This document shows positions 1 to 10,527 of a stretch of DNA of 19,549 bases, one piece after another. Below the pieces are notes generated by a model that had not been told where the DNA came from, made no database searches, and saw only the letters and a list, made by a program, of their open reading frames with translations. Origin of the DNA: Monoraphidium neglectum. Lineage: Eukaryota; Chlorophyta; Chlorophyceae; Sphaeropleales; Selenastraceae. Location of the stretch: contig NW_014013026.1 in NCBI RefSeq assembly GCF_000611645.1, positions 4,734 to 24,282 on the forward strand, given 5' to 3'. Within the stretch, counting starts at the first letter, position 1. Every line of letters starts with the position of its first letter. The translations under genes were made by a program, and so were the position numbers.

Positions 1-276
1 CAAGCAGGGGCGGCAGGCCCACAGAGGGTGCAGTGTGGCACCTGGATGCAGGCGTTCGGCTGCACGCGCGCACATCGGTTGAATGAAGGCTTTTCTGGAA
101 ACGCATGCAGTGTGCGTGGTGGTTGTGCAGACGTGATTGTGCAAAGGCGTGTGCACACACACGCATCCCCCTCCTCTCACTCTCTGTCGCGCTCTCTGTC
201 TCTCTCTCTTGTTCTCTCTCATACACACATGTGTACACACACACACACGCACACACACGCACACGCACACATGCAG
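1..276 (+). other. Intron (or 5' region) upstream of first visible FA2H exon
   Basis: No coding segment resembling the missing b5 haem motif (HPGG) is visible here. The stretch holds a CT-rich tract from about 166 to 220, then an interrupted CA array from about 222 to 270 running up to the acceptor AG at 275-276. It is most simply the 3' part of an intron whose donor lies off the window. Confidence 0.6.
222..270 (+). repeat. Interrupted (CA)n array
   Basis: A CA-rich array broken by ATGTGT and CG steps follows a CT-rich stretch, directly upstream of the acceptor of the FA2H exon 277-483. The exon is therefore flanked by CA arrays on both sides. Confidence 0.9.
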
Positions 277-791
277 GTCCTTGAGTCATACAAGGGCCAG
301 GACATCAGCGCTGCCTTCAAGGGGCAGTGCACCGTCGCGCACCTCCACTCGCGCGGCGCGCGCGCGCTGCTCGAGCGCTACTGCGTGGGCGTGCTGGAGG
401 GCAGCGAGGATGCAGCCGCGGCGGGCGGCATGGCGCTGCCCGATGCCGATCTCGTGGATGAAGGCAAGCCTCTGCTGCCACAGGTGAGCTGGTGTATGGG
501 CATGTTAGCTTGTGTGCGGGCAAATACATGCGTGTGTGCGCTGGCATGTGTGCACGCCTGTGCAGGTGGAGTAAGGGGTCGCGCTGGGTTCATGGCTGGT
601 CGGGGCGCAGGATGAGGTCATGCGGCACAAGCGTTCGTCCCGTTGGAGCGCACTCACAGCACTTGGCTGCCGCTTGTTTGCGCTGTGGGCGACACTTACC
701 CAAATCATACATCCACCCCCCCACACACGCAACGGCAACACACACAAACACAGACTTGCGCTCTCACAGAGACACGTGCGCGGGCGCGCGG

Positions 792-845
<54 letters not shown>

Positions 846-3356
846 CACATACGCACTCACGCTGCACATATGCACTCACGACACCCGCGCCCAGGTCGTC
901 CACCTGGACCCAGACACCTACCTGGCCTGGGTGGACGCCCCCAGCACGGGCCACCCCGTCATGTTTGACAACGCGTTCGTCGAGCGCATGACCTGCACTC
1001 AGTGGTGGGCCGCGGGAGGGACAGGCTGGGGCCGGCTGGCGACGAGCGGGGAGATGTGGCACCAGCCTGCTGGCCGGGTCGTGGGGAGAGCAGGAGGGGC
1101 GGCAGAGGGAGGGGCGGCAGGGGACAGGGGCGGAGCGATAGAGGCGCCATCATCGGCGCTTTGGGTGAGGCGGTCCTGCCACGGCTCACGCCGCATCTGT
1201 TCACCAATCTGGCCTGGCCCATGAGGATTCGTCACTGCCAAATCCCACCTGCTGCAATACATCCCGTTTACCCACATCCCCCCTTTCAAATCCTGCCGCT
1301 CCCCAAAGGTATGTGGTCCCCTTGCTGTGGGTGCCGATTGCGGCCGCGCTGCTGTGGCGCGGCTGGGCGCGGGGCGGCGTCCCCTTGGTGCACCTGCCCG
1401 CGCTGGTGGCCATCGGCGTCCTGGTGTGGCAGCTGATTGAGTACTCCATCCACAGGTGTGTGTGGCTGGGGCGGCTCGCAACACTGTGGCCTGTAAGTAG
1501 CGCGGTTGGTGGCCGTGGCGGAGCGTCATCCGTTGAAAGGGCCTGGCAGGGTTTTGGCTTGGAAGGGCCTGACAAGGGGTTCGCTCGTGATGTGGTGTGC
1601 GGATGCTTGCGGCTTGGAAGGCCCAGCTGGTGGGAATTTCAACAGGCTGGGGTCACTGATGCGTGCTGTTGCTTGACAAAGAGTGTGTTGTGTCACTGAT
1701 GTGTGAAAGGGACGTAAAAAGACCATGCAGTCGTCCCCTTCATAAATCATCAAAGCTGGCCGGTCGCTGCAGCTTGAGGCTGGTCGCATCCCCTTGTCCT
1801 GCTGGCCAGTCTACCACCCTTCTCTCAAGGCGATCGCCTGACGTCCGCCGGCCCTCCCCTACTGACCCGAAACCGCCAGGTGGCTGTTCCACCTGAAGCC
1901 CACCACCCCTGAGGGCATCAAGTGGCACTTCATGCTGCACGGGTGAGGCCCGAACCCCCTCCTGTGTTGCTGGGCGGCGGTCAGGATGAGCCGTGGGGCA
2001 GCAAGCAACGCCATCAGGCCTGCAACCCGCATACTGGGCCGCTGCTCCACCCAGCAGCAGCATCTGAATTATGACGCAGCCTGAGTGCTCACCTGCCCAC
2101 CCCAGTTGCTGCAACCCCGTCACTCTTTGCATGTCACCGGCCCTTGACGGCCTGGCAGGCACTCCCTTTCTTTCCAACCATGACATTATAGTTTTGTCAG
2201 TCGCACCAAGCCTGAGCGATTCCTGAGCGCCCCGCCGTCCCGCCGCCCCGCGCTCTGCCAGGCACCACCACAAGTACCCGATGGACTTTGACCGCCTGGT
2301 GTTCCCCCCCGTCCCCGCGGGCCTGGTGATGGCGCTCTTCTACAACCTCCTCTGCGCCATCGTCCCCTGGGTGCGCGTGGGGAAGGGGCGTGTGCACGAG
2401 CAGCTGCTGCAGTGGGTTGTGCTGCGAGCAGGGGCCTCTGGTGTCGTCGTTCCAGTGACGTACGTGTGTGCGACGCGCGCCGGCAGCACGCCCGACGTGC
2501 CCTGTGGCATTCAACCCCACGCGCACGCCTGCCTCGTGCACCCCTCCTCGCCCGCGAGGACTTGCTGCAGCCAAGCGCCGTGATTCCGCTCTTAGCCTAC
2601 CCGTGACACATGTACATGGCAACACCATCCCGGCCTCCCCCGCAGGGCTACGCGTCGGCTCTGCTGGGCGGGGGCATCCTGGGCTACGTTGTGTATGACA
2701 CCACCCACTGGGCGCTGCACTCCAACGCGTGGGACCCCTTTGTCACCCAGGTGGGCCCACCACACTGATCGCCCCCGCCCCCTTGCTGGTGCTGGGGGGG
2801 CCAACTGCTCGAGGCAAAGGAGGGCCCCCGCGCTCACCTATCTCCCGGCCCCATCTTCGGTTTGCGGAAGACACCGCTGTAACTCGGGACACGCCGGGGT
2901 TGCAGGCGCGTTCTGACCGGTCGCGGTGTGGTTCGCAGTCGCGTTGCTCGTGCCACGTTTGAAGGAGGATTGACATCAAGCTGACTGCCACCGTTTTGAC
3001 CCGGGTCACTCCCCCTCACCCACCTGGTCACCCAGATCCTGCGCACCAGCCACATGGACCACCATTACGTCAACGACAAGGTGAGTCATCAACCGTCCAT
3101 CACATGGGCCGTCACGCACGTCAACGCCCCCCGCTCCCCGCCTGCACGGCTTCATCAGCTGCATCTGGCTGATTGAAGCACGCCTCTGTTTGCTGCCCTG
3201 CGGTGGTGTACACGATTGCGTGCATCGGACGCCACCATCCAACGCCCCTGTCCCCCCCTCGCATCGCCTGCTGCCCAGGTCGGTTACGGCATCAGCTCCA
3301 CCCTATACGACATCCTGTTCGGCACCCTCAGCCCCCAAGTCAGGAAGGTGGTGTGA
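277..3356 (+). CDS. FA2H: Fatty acid 2-hydroxylase with fused cytochrome b5 tail (5'-truncated)
   Basis: Exons seen: 277-483, 895-1004, 1309-1455, 1880-1942, 2262-2370, 2646-2750, 3036-3080, 3279-3356 (TGA stop). All join in phase at GT-AG borders. The family hydroxylates the alpha carbon of very-long-chain or sphingolipid acyl chains in the ER membrane, using a di-metal centre held by histidines and electrons from cytochrome b5. The first exon encodes the end of a b5 domain (GQDISAAFKGQ, then HLHS carrying the expected second haem His, then LLERYCVG), followed by the linker KPLLPQ. The hydroxylase domain follows, with histidine clusters IEYSIHRWLFH, HFMLHGHHHKYPMD, DTTHWALH and HMDHHYV, and the C-terminal GYGISSTLYDILFGTL. 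Two hydrophobic membrane segments surround VPLLWVPIAAALLW and VPAGLVMALFYNLL. The HPGG haem motif and start codon are not in the window and must lie upstream of base 1. The C-terminus RKVV could act as a dibasic ER-retrieval signal; this is inference. Family assignment is very secure, and exon borders are strongly supported by phase and similarity. Confidence 0.93.
797..841 (+). repeat. (CA)n microsatellite in FA2H intron
   Basis: An uninterrupted CA dinucleotide array of about 22 units lies in the intron 484-894, ending about 50 bases before the acceptor. It is preceded by a GC/GCGC-rich alternating purine-pyrimidine stretch from about 781. Confidence 0.97.
840..877 (+). repeat. Two-copy 19-bp tandem repeat
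   Basis: Bases 840-858 and 859-877 are two head-to-tail copies of ACGCTGCACATAYGCACTC that differ at a single base (C versus T). They abut the CA array and lie just before the FA2H acceptor at 893-894. Confidence 0.95.
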
Positions 3357-4431
3357 GCCCTCGCCACGGCGGGCGCGCGCCGGCCAGCCTGCCTCGGGCC
3401 GGCTGCAGCGGCGTCCAATCTGGCCGGGGCCGCTGCCGGCGGGTTGCGGCTGATAAAACTGGGCCCCGCCAGCGCGGCGCCCGGATGAGTGAGTTGTGGG
3501 CGTCCAGGTGGGGCGTGGCTACGGGGCAACAAAAATGAGCGCAGCAGGTCGCGCTGCGTACAAGCGCGAACCGTTTTGGTCTTGGAATCGGGGCTGCAGG
3601 GCACAATTGCACGCAGGCGCAGGCGGCCGGGAGTGAAGGGCGGGTGCCATGACCCTTGCTCGTCCCTTCTGGGGCAGGCCGCCGGCTGAGTTTGTGCCGT
3701 CGTCGTTTCGTCAACAGAGCACATTGAGATTATGATTGGTTTCTGGCATTGCTGGGTTCCTGCGGGCAGCGTGGGCTCGAAGCAGAAACGGCTGCGGCTG
3801 ACGCATTTGTGAGCCCCCAGTCGCCCCAACATGCTGCCCTGTTCACCAGCACGGCCTGTCTTCGCCCCGCCCGCCCGCCCTCTATTATTGACAGCGTTTG
3901 AGACCTTTTACCTAGCCGTGCGGCCGAAGACTCCTGACTCATGTGTTTGCACCGCGGGCGTTCAGCACGTTTGCGCATCCCGCCGCCCCCGGCCCCGTGC
4001 GATGGTTGGGCCTTGCAGCAGCGCTAGCCCAGAAGAAGAAACATGCATGCACATGCCTGCGACACGGGCATGCGTGCGGGCTCTTTGCTCTGGCACAGCA
4101 CCCACTGTCCCTCGCCCTTCCGGCCCCTGCAATCCTCGCTGGCGCGCTTTGGCAACTGGTCGGCAGTCGGTTCTGCCGAGCATGCCAAAAAAGCCCACTG
4201 CAAAGCGCCATCGTGCCAGCTGCTTTGTTGGTTTGGGGCGCTTTGTGGTGGATTGCAGCGATTTATGTGAGTGCCAGTTTCTGGTTTGAGTGCCAAAGCG
4301 ACTCTCTTCCTTTCCGAAATTTAAGACTTGTGGCTGGCGCCAGGACAAGTGAGCCGAGGTTGTGGCATTGCTGCCGTGCATCCCTGAGCGAGCCGGATAA
4401 GCAAGGCAGCATGCACTCAAAACCCTGCTAT

Positions 4432-4436
4432 TGTAA
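4432..4436 (+). terminator. Candidate poly(A) signal TGTAA for FA2H
   Basis: TGTAA is the usual poly(A) signal of chlorophyte algae. This is the first copy I found on the plus strand after the FA2H stop codon, about 1.1 kb downstream, which would give a long but not unusual algal 3' UTR. Confidence 0.5.
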
Positions 4437-4569
4437 CCAGCCAACGCCATCTACCGGTAGGGATGCTGCTTGAGCAAGCACGGGAATGCCTCACTTGGAT
4501 TCGCAACAGACAAGGGCCGTAAACTGCGCCATGGGTTGCGGCTGCATGCAGTATGGGTACAGAGGGCGA

Positions 4570-4590
4570 GAGGTGGTGACTCACCACCTC
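4570..4590. repeat. 21-bp perfect palindrome
   Basis: Ten-base arms GAGGTGGTGA and TCACCACCTC are separated by a single C. An overlapping smaller palindrome CTCAC-G-GTGAG follows at 4588-4598. Both lie in the convergent 3' region between two genes. Confidence 0.9.
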
Positions 4591-4736
4591 ACGGTGAGAC
4601 ACCTCAGCAGTGGACAAGTTCAAGCGTACTGCTTTGCCTATGGGACCATACATCTTCCTCTCAAAAGATCTGTTATTTGATCCAAGGCAAAATTTTGCCG
4701 CAAAGCCAGAACCAAGCCTTGCCTAGTCAAAGTTTG

Positions 4737-6957
4737 TCATAACTTTTTGGTGTGGAGGATGGCCCCAACACAATTCTCTGCGTCCCTCACTTGTTGATGC
4801 AGGTCATAGGTTTCATAGCACTGGGTTCCAATCTGAACCAGCATGCTCCCTGCCGTTGCGTCGAGCGCCCCACCCTCCTGCACCACCCGCCTTGTGACAG
4901 GGCGTGACATGTCATCCTGCAGCCAGCGACAATGACGCCGCTTCCGCCTCGACCTGCTGCTGCCGCGCCGCGAGCGGCCGCGCGGCCAGCTCCCCCACCC
5001 ATGCGCAGTGCACAAGCTCTCCCGGCAGCATGTACTGCCGCCGCATCACCACAGGCCCGGCATAGTGGCCATCAATCTCGCCTGCTGCTCGCGCCGCCGC
5101 CTGCTGCTGCTGCTGTCGCTGCTGCTGCCGCGGGGCCCCCTCCGGCTGGGTTGTCCGGCGCCGCTGTCCCCTGGCGGCCGCTTCAAGGTCTGCCAGCTCA
5201 ACATGCAGCAACTGCGCTAGACCAGCGGCTGTCGCCACTGACGCTGCACAAGCTTCCGCCGCCTCGCACTCCTCCTCTTGGTTGCTGACCAGCGAGGCCT
5301 GCAGGCCAGCAGCCTCAGGCAGGCTGCAGGTGCCGGCGTCCCAGGCTGCGCCCGTTGCTGCGCGCAGGGTGCCCCCCAGGACGTCCAGGCTCTGCGACCC
5401 AGCGCCCCCCGCTGCCGCCGTGGCGAGCGCCCCTCCCCGCTCGCTGCAGAGCAGGCGGGCGACGTGGCGCGCGAGCGCGGGGCGTGCCTCCCACCAGCGG
5501 CGCGGGTGGGCGGCGGGTGCCGCCGCGGCCTGGGCGCTGGCGGCAGCGGTCAGGACGGCTGTGTGGGTTTCGGAGCCCACGGACAGTGCGCCAGTGTCTA
5601 TCAACCACGCTGCACCCTCTGCTGTCGCTGCAGCCCACTGCCCTGGCCCGCCGCCGTCAACTGGGCTGCCGCATTCAGGTGGCCCGCAGTCGCAGTCATC
5701 TCCAATCCCAGCAGGTGGCTGTAGGTGCAGCTGCCACTGTTGCTGCCCCTGCTGCTGCGGTGGCGGGACTGGTGTCTCCGCCCAGGACTGTGCCTCCCAC
5801 TGCGGTGCCCCCCAGCGGTGCCTTGCATCCCCCACGATGCTTGCTGAAGCCTCTCCATCTTCCCGGCTTCCTGCGGGTTGTGGCCTGCCGCCAGCCACAC
5901 GCGCCGAGCGCTTGTCGTGCATGGCGCCGGGCCGAGGCACGAAGACGATGCCGCCGCCTGCAGCGGCCGCCGCCGCCCTGGCGCGGTCGCGATTCAGGCG
6001 CAGCAGCTCAACAGATTCTGTTGAGAACCAGCCGCTGCGCGGGTCAGCAGCGGCACGCGCCCCTGCTGCATGACGGGCTCCTGCGACAGCAGCCCTTTCC
6101 GCCAGCTGCACTGCCATGAAGCTGCTGGCGTCGGCGCCGGCGCCAGTGCAGGCGCTGCCAGCTGTATTTTCTTCTGCTTCTGAGGGGCTGCCGAGATGGT
6201 CGCGGCTCCCACTGCCACCTGAAGCGTGCCCCAGGCTGCTCGATGGCCGCCGCAATGGGTGTCCAGCTGGCTGCTGCGCCGGGCTGCCAGGCCTGTAGCA
6301 AGGGGCACTCATGGCCCTGCAGCTCCCGCCGCCGCTGCGCCAGCCCTGCTCGCTGCCATGGTTATGGCCTGCCTCAAGCGTCTGCATCGCAGCGCCGCTA
6401 CTAAAGTCTGTTCCGTCATGGCGCCACGTGCCGTGTCTGATGCTTCTGGCGGCTCGAAAGGTGGTTGGCATCGCAACCCCAATTGCGTGCCCCGCCCTGC
6501 AGTCCTCAAGCTGCGTTTGGCTGCTCATCAGCCCAACAGCCAAGGCTGCTGGCGCGTGTTTCAGCGGCGTCTGCCGCCTTGCTGCCCCGGCGCTGCCGCC
6601 TGCCCTGCCGTGCTCGTCGGGGCTCGCCGCTGCTGCAGGTTGCGCGCGCAGGTGCTGGTACAGTCCGCCAGGCCGAGCCTCATATCCCTGGTAGTCCATG
6701 GCCGCCTCCGCCAGGCCCTCCATCGTTGCGCGTGCCAGGGATTCTGGACCCATGGCTGGACCCGGCTGCTCGCTGGCAAGCGGCTGCCCCGAGCTGCGTG
6801 GCTGCGGGGACGGCGCCCGCTGTCGCGAGCTTTGGCTGGGCCTCGGCGCGTCCACCAAGAAGCCGCCGCCAGCGCGCGGCGACGCGGCAAAGCGTGGGAA
6901 ATGGCGCGGCGGCATGGCCGGCCAGCCGCCGTCCACGTTAATGTGGTGTTGGGGCAT
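4737..6957 (-). CDS. Large low-complexity protein of unknown function
   Basis: A long open frame runs on the minus strand from the first ATG at 6957 (the open frame begins at 7011 with GTG) to a TGA at 4912-4914, about 680 codons without an intron. I do not recognise the family. The protein is rich in Ala, Gly, Gln and Ser, with polyglutamine runs near 5100-5120 and no clear membrane segment. A more ordered part may lie near the C-terminus (QEEECEAAEACAAS, LAQLLHVELADLEAA, RRQYMLPGELVHCAW). An alternative end removes an 82-base intron (4917-4998; GTGGGG donor, GCTGCAG acceptor) in phase 0 after HCAW, and adds 59 residues beginning DDMSRPVTRRVV and stopping at 4737-4739. Both ends are possible; the spliced one replaces a low-complexity tail with a more protein-like one. 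Coding status is likely but unproven, since GC-rich DNA also leaves long open frames on the other strand here. Confidence 0.55.
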
Positions 6958-7011
6958 CGGCTGTGTGTTTTGAGAAACTGGCTGGTTGTGCTGAGCTGGT
7001 TGGCGTCGCAC

Positions 7012-7336
7012 AAGTGGGAAAAGCTACGCTGCGAAGCAGCCGAGTATTGGGCTATGTTAGATTAAAATACAGAACAGATTGTACTTGATCCCGCTCTCGA
7101 ACACGAAAACGACTGCATGATGCCGAGCTCAGTGTTAGGCTGCCTCGACACACAATTTAAGGACGCCGAATCGGGGGTGGTAGTGCCGTATATGATATTT
7201 GAGTGTCACTTGTACTCCGCGTCCTTCAGCAGCGACAGGCGCACTCAGGGACTGCTGGAAAGCGAGTAGACTGTTCCGACTCGCACGAAGTGCGTGCCTG
7301 GAAGCTTACATGACTGTCCGGTGTCATACCAACGCA
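7012..7336 (-). promoter_or_regulatory. Intergenic gap: 5' leader and promoter of unknown gene, 3' end of PP2C
   Basis: The gap lies between two tandem minus-strand genes. It is less GC-rich than the flanking coding DNA and includes an AT-rich stretch near 7060-7200. No clear TATA box could be assigned. It must hold the end of the PP2C transcript and the start of the downstream gene. Confidence 0.4.
7306..7310 (-). terminator. Candidate poly(A) signal TGTAA for PP2C
   Basis: TGTAA on the minus strand (TTACA on plus) lies about 27 bases after the PP2C stop codon. That would make an unusually short 3' UTR. It is the only copy I found in the gap before the next gene. Confidence 0.4.
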
Positions 7337-10300
7337 TCAGGTTACTGCCGCTGCTGGCATCTGCCCGTCTGCTGCCGCCGATGTCTCTGCGACCGGCGCT
7401 AGCTGCTGTGCTGCTGCGCCGCCCTCACTGCTGCTGCCAAACACGAGCAGCATGATGGTGCAGTTGTCCTTGCAGCGCCGCTCTGCGAGGCGAGCCAATG
7501 CAGCAGAATGAGAGTGCAGGTGCACTTGCATCATGGTAAACCACTGTGGTGTCCACAAGCTCATGTTCACATGTTGATTGGCTCGCATCAGAGGCGTAGT
7601 TGCAATTGCACTCAACCGGGGTGCACCCAACGGTCACCTCACACCCGCACCCATCTAATCGTCCTGCAAGTGCCCCTGCCTGCCAATGGCACGCCTCACC
7701 GCGAACGGCCGCGTTGATGAGGCGGTTGGTGATGGCCTTGGGGTCGCGCCCCTCTGAGAGCAGCTGCTGCACCATAGCGACAGCCCCCTGGGCGTCAAAA
7801 ACCTGGTGCATGATGTGCAACGCCACACTTTTGAGGAGTCAGGGCGGCAGAGAGCACCGTGCTCTATATATGCCGCTTGTTTGCATGCTGGGGTGATTTC
7901 CTGTCTGGATTGCTACTGCATTGGAAGAGCAGGGCAAGCCACAAGTGCAAGTGCCACACCCAGCAGCCCGGCCCACACTCTGCAATCCAGTGCAGCAGCA
8001 GTGTATTGCGACTGTCCGCCCCACACCGCGTCCCTACTCAGCGCATAACCCCCACAACGCGGCTGCTGCCCCCCGCCTCACCCCCCAGAAGCCGTCGCAT
8101 GCAAGCAGCATGAAGCGGTCGCGTTGCGTCAGTGTGAAGACCTGCGTGCATGCCAAGCTGGGAGCTATCAAGCACGTAACAGCCAATTTGTCTGGCCAAG
8201 ACTAGCATCTGCTGAGCATGAGCCGCGTCACCTTGGTGACAATCAGGGCAGTTCCCTGCCAGCGGCGGTCTGCAACGGGCCCCGGCACACCTGCATGTCT
8301 GGGGCTGCCGTGGCGCCGCTGCGCTTGAACTGGGCATCACCAAAAGAACGGGACACCTGAGGTGACGACGTCAAAGCAGCGCACAGCTGTTTGCTAAAGA
8401 AACTGGTGTTGGCATGGGGCGAGCAGGTATGACTGGCGTGCAGTGCGTGGCTCTCGCGCCTCCTACATCAACTGCTCCTGTGCGCGCACGCCCTCTCCTG
8501 GTCCCATGGCAGCAAACTGACACAAAGAGCCCGAGCCTCTTACAACGCCCAACCTGGATGCGCCCGTTGAGGCGCCCGTCCTTGGATACAAAGCCGCCCG
8601 CCGCCGAGATGCGCTGCCGCTCTGCCGCGTGGATGGCCAGGTGCTCCTTGGTTAGCGTCAGGGCCTTCAGGCCGGGCCCTCCCGCCTGCACCGCGTGCAT
8701 GTAGCGTTTGCGATCGACCTCAAAACAAGAAAGTACAATCAGTTGGGGGAGCGGGGGCGGCGTTCCAGCTGCAACGGCCCCAAACCAATCAACGGCGCGA
8801 TGGTGGTGGTGACAGCAGCGAACATCATGCTTGGCCCTTGCAAGTGGCTGCGAGTGCAGTAACTTATTGCGCCGCAAACCAACACAAATTCAGACAAGGG
8901 GGTCCTTTTTGCAGTCGACGCGGCAGTGTTCCTTGCCTTGTCTGGCTGCCTCGCGAGTACGGCCTTGGCGTCCCCTGCGTTGGCCACGACACACAGGTCC
9001 CCCACCAGCCAGCACACAACAGCCGCCGCGCCGTCCTGTCGATGTTGTGTTGATTTTTCGATCGCATGTAATGCATAGCATAGCATGTAGCATAGAAATA
9101 TGCTTTTTGTGCGCGTCGCAAGCATGCATGGGCACTTCAGAGGAGTCGCTAAAAAGCGGTACCAGACAGCACCAGACTTCCCACCCTTGATACGTTCTGC
9201 CACCTCACCAGCCAGCCCCTGGACTCGCATATCTTGCATAACTCCACATCTGTGCACTTGAAAGCCTGCGGACAGGGTGCATCGGGCGTGCGCGCTTGGG
9301 GCGTGGGTACAGCAGGGGCAGCTAGTGGGTGAACGTCTGCCAGTGACCCAGGGTCCTGGCTTGGTACCGATCACACCAGGGCCCTACTCCGTGAAAGATA
9401 AGATATACAACGCGTTAGACTCAAGTTCGGTCGTTTCGTGATCGAGACAGTCGGACTGTGGCCATCTCTCATCTCTGAATTGAGGAACGCACATTCGTGG
9501 CCCATCTTTGCGGGAGAATAGCACGGAACATTATGAACGCGTTGCAATTGAAGCAGCTGGGGCTCAAGCGCATCGTGCCGGAGCGCCCTGTTGTTGCGCA
9601 GCGATGCACCAGCAGCGCCTGGCTTGTCCGGAGCAGGTGAGCACAATGGCATTCATTGTGCTGGAAGGAATTGGAAAAGAAAGAACGCTGGCCACTCATG
9701 ACAATGCAACACCACAACACTACCCAGGCCCGTATGCAGTGCAGCGGCGCTCTCGGAAGCCAGCGCTGCGACAGCAGTGGCGCTGGGGCACACCACCCTC
9801 TTGGCCCGGGCGTCGTCGGAGGGCCCCGCCCTCCTGGCTCAGGTCTCAGAGGGCCCCGATTTCATTCAGCTAGGCGGTGTGGTGGGCATTGCCCTGGGGG
9901 CCGTCTTCCTGGCCCTGTGGAACCTGGAGAGGCAGTCCGCGGCTCGCGGCGCCGCGGAGGCGGCGGCGCTGCGAGCTGAGGTGGCGGCGCGGGACGAGGA
10001 GCTGGGGCGGCTGCGGGCGGAGCTGCAGGCGGAGCGCAAGGTGTGCATGGGGATGAGGGCGGGGGGTCGGCTGTGGCTGCGAGGGCGGCGAGAGGGCCGC
10101 CCATACCAAGCGAGGCTGCGGCGGTTGCGGGACAGGTGGCGGGACGACCAGCGCAGCGTTGGCGGGGTCGGTCGGGTGAGAGGCTGCCGCTGCTGCACTG
10201 AACAGCTGCTGCGCGGCCGGTCCACGGCGTTGACCAGCCTTGACCCACACATGTGCCTCGCGGGAGTTGGCGCATGCACCCCTGCTACCCATGCAAATGC

Positions 10301-10460
10301 ACGTGCAGAAGCGTGAGGAGGCTGAGGGGCTTGAGGCGCGGCTGAGCAGCGCGTCCAAAGACATCATGAAGCTGGAGAAGGCCCTCGAGATCAAGGTGGG
10401 GCGCGTGAACACAAGATGCACTTCTGTTTGCGCGTGTGTGTTGGTGTATACATGTGTGTG

Positions 10461-10527
<67 letters not shown>

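Larger units (their letters stand above)
3357..4736. other. Convergent 3' region between FA2H and the unknown gene
   Basis: No convincing gene is seen. The left part is the likely long 3' UTR of FA2H, up to the TGTAA at 4432-4436. Open frames of up to about 180 codons occur on both strands, but they show no recognisable domain and fit chance in GC-rich DNA. A palindrome lies at 4570-4590. Confidence 0.6.

Noticed and set aside
181..270. CA/CT repeats as a possible CRISPR-like or mobile-element terminus
   Set aside because: They are simple dinucleotide arrays without spacer structure or terminal repeats.
3173..4473. Several 120-180 codon frames on both strands after the FA2H stop
   Set aside because: No family resemblance, no consistent exon structure, and the region fits a long FA2H 3' UTR.
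5278..7065. Long plus-strand open frames (148 to 279 codons) opposite the large minus-strand frame
   Set aside because: They are mutually overlapping, shorter than the minus-strand frame and show no domain; GC-rich coding DNA commonly leaves the opposite strand open.
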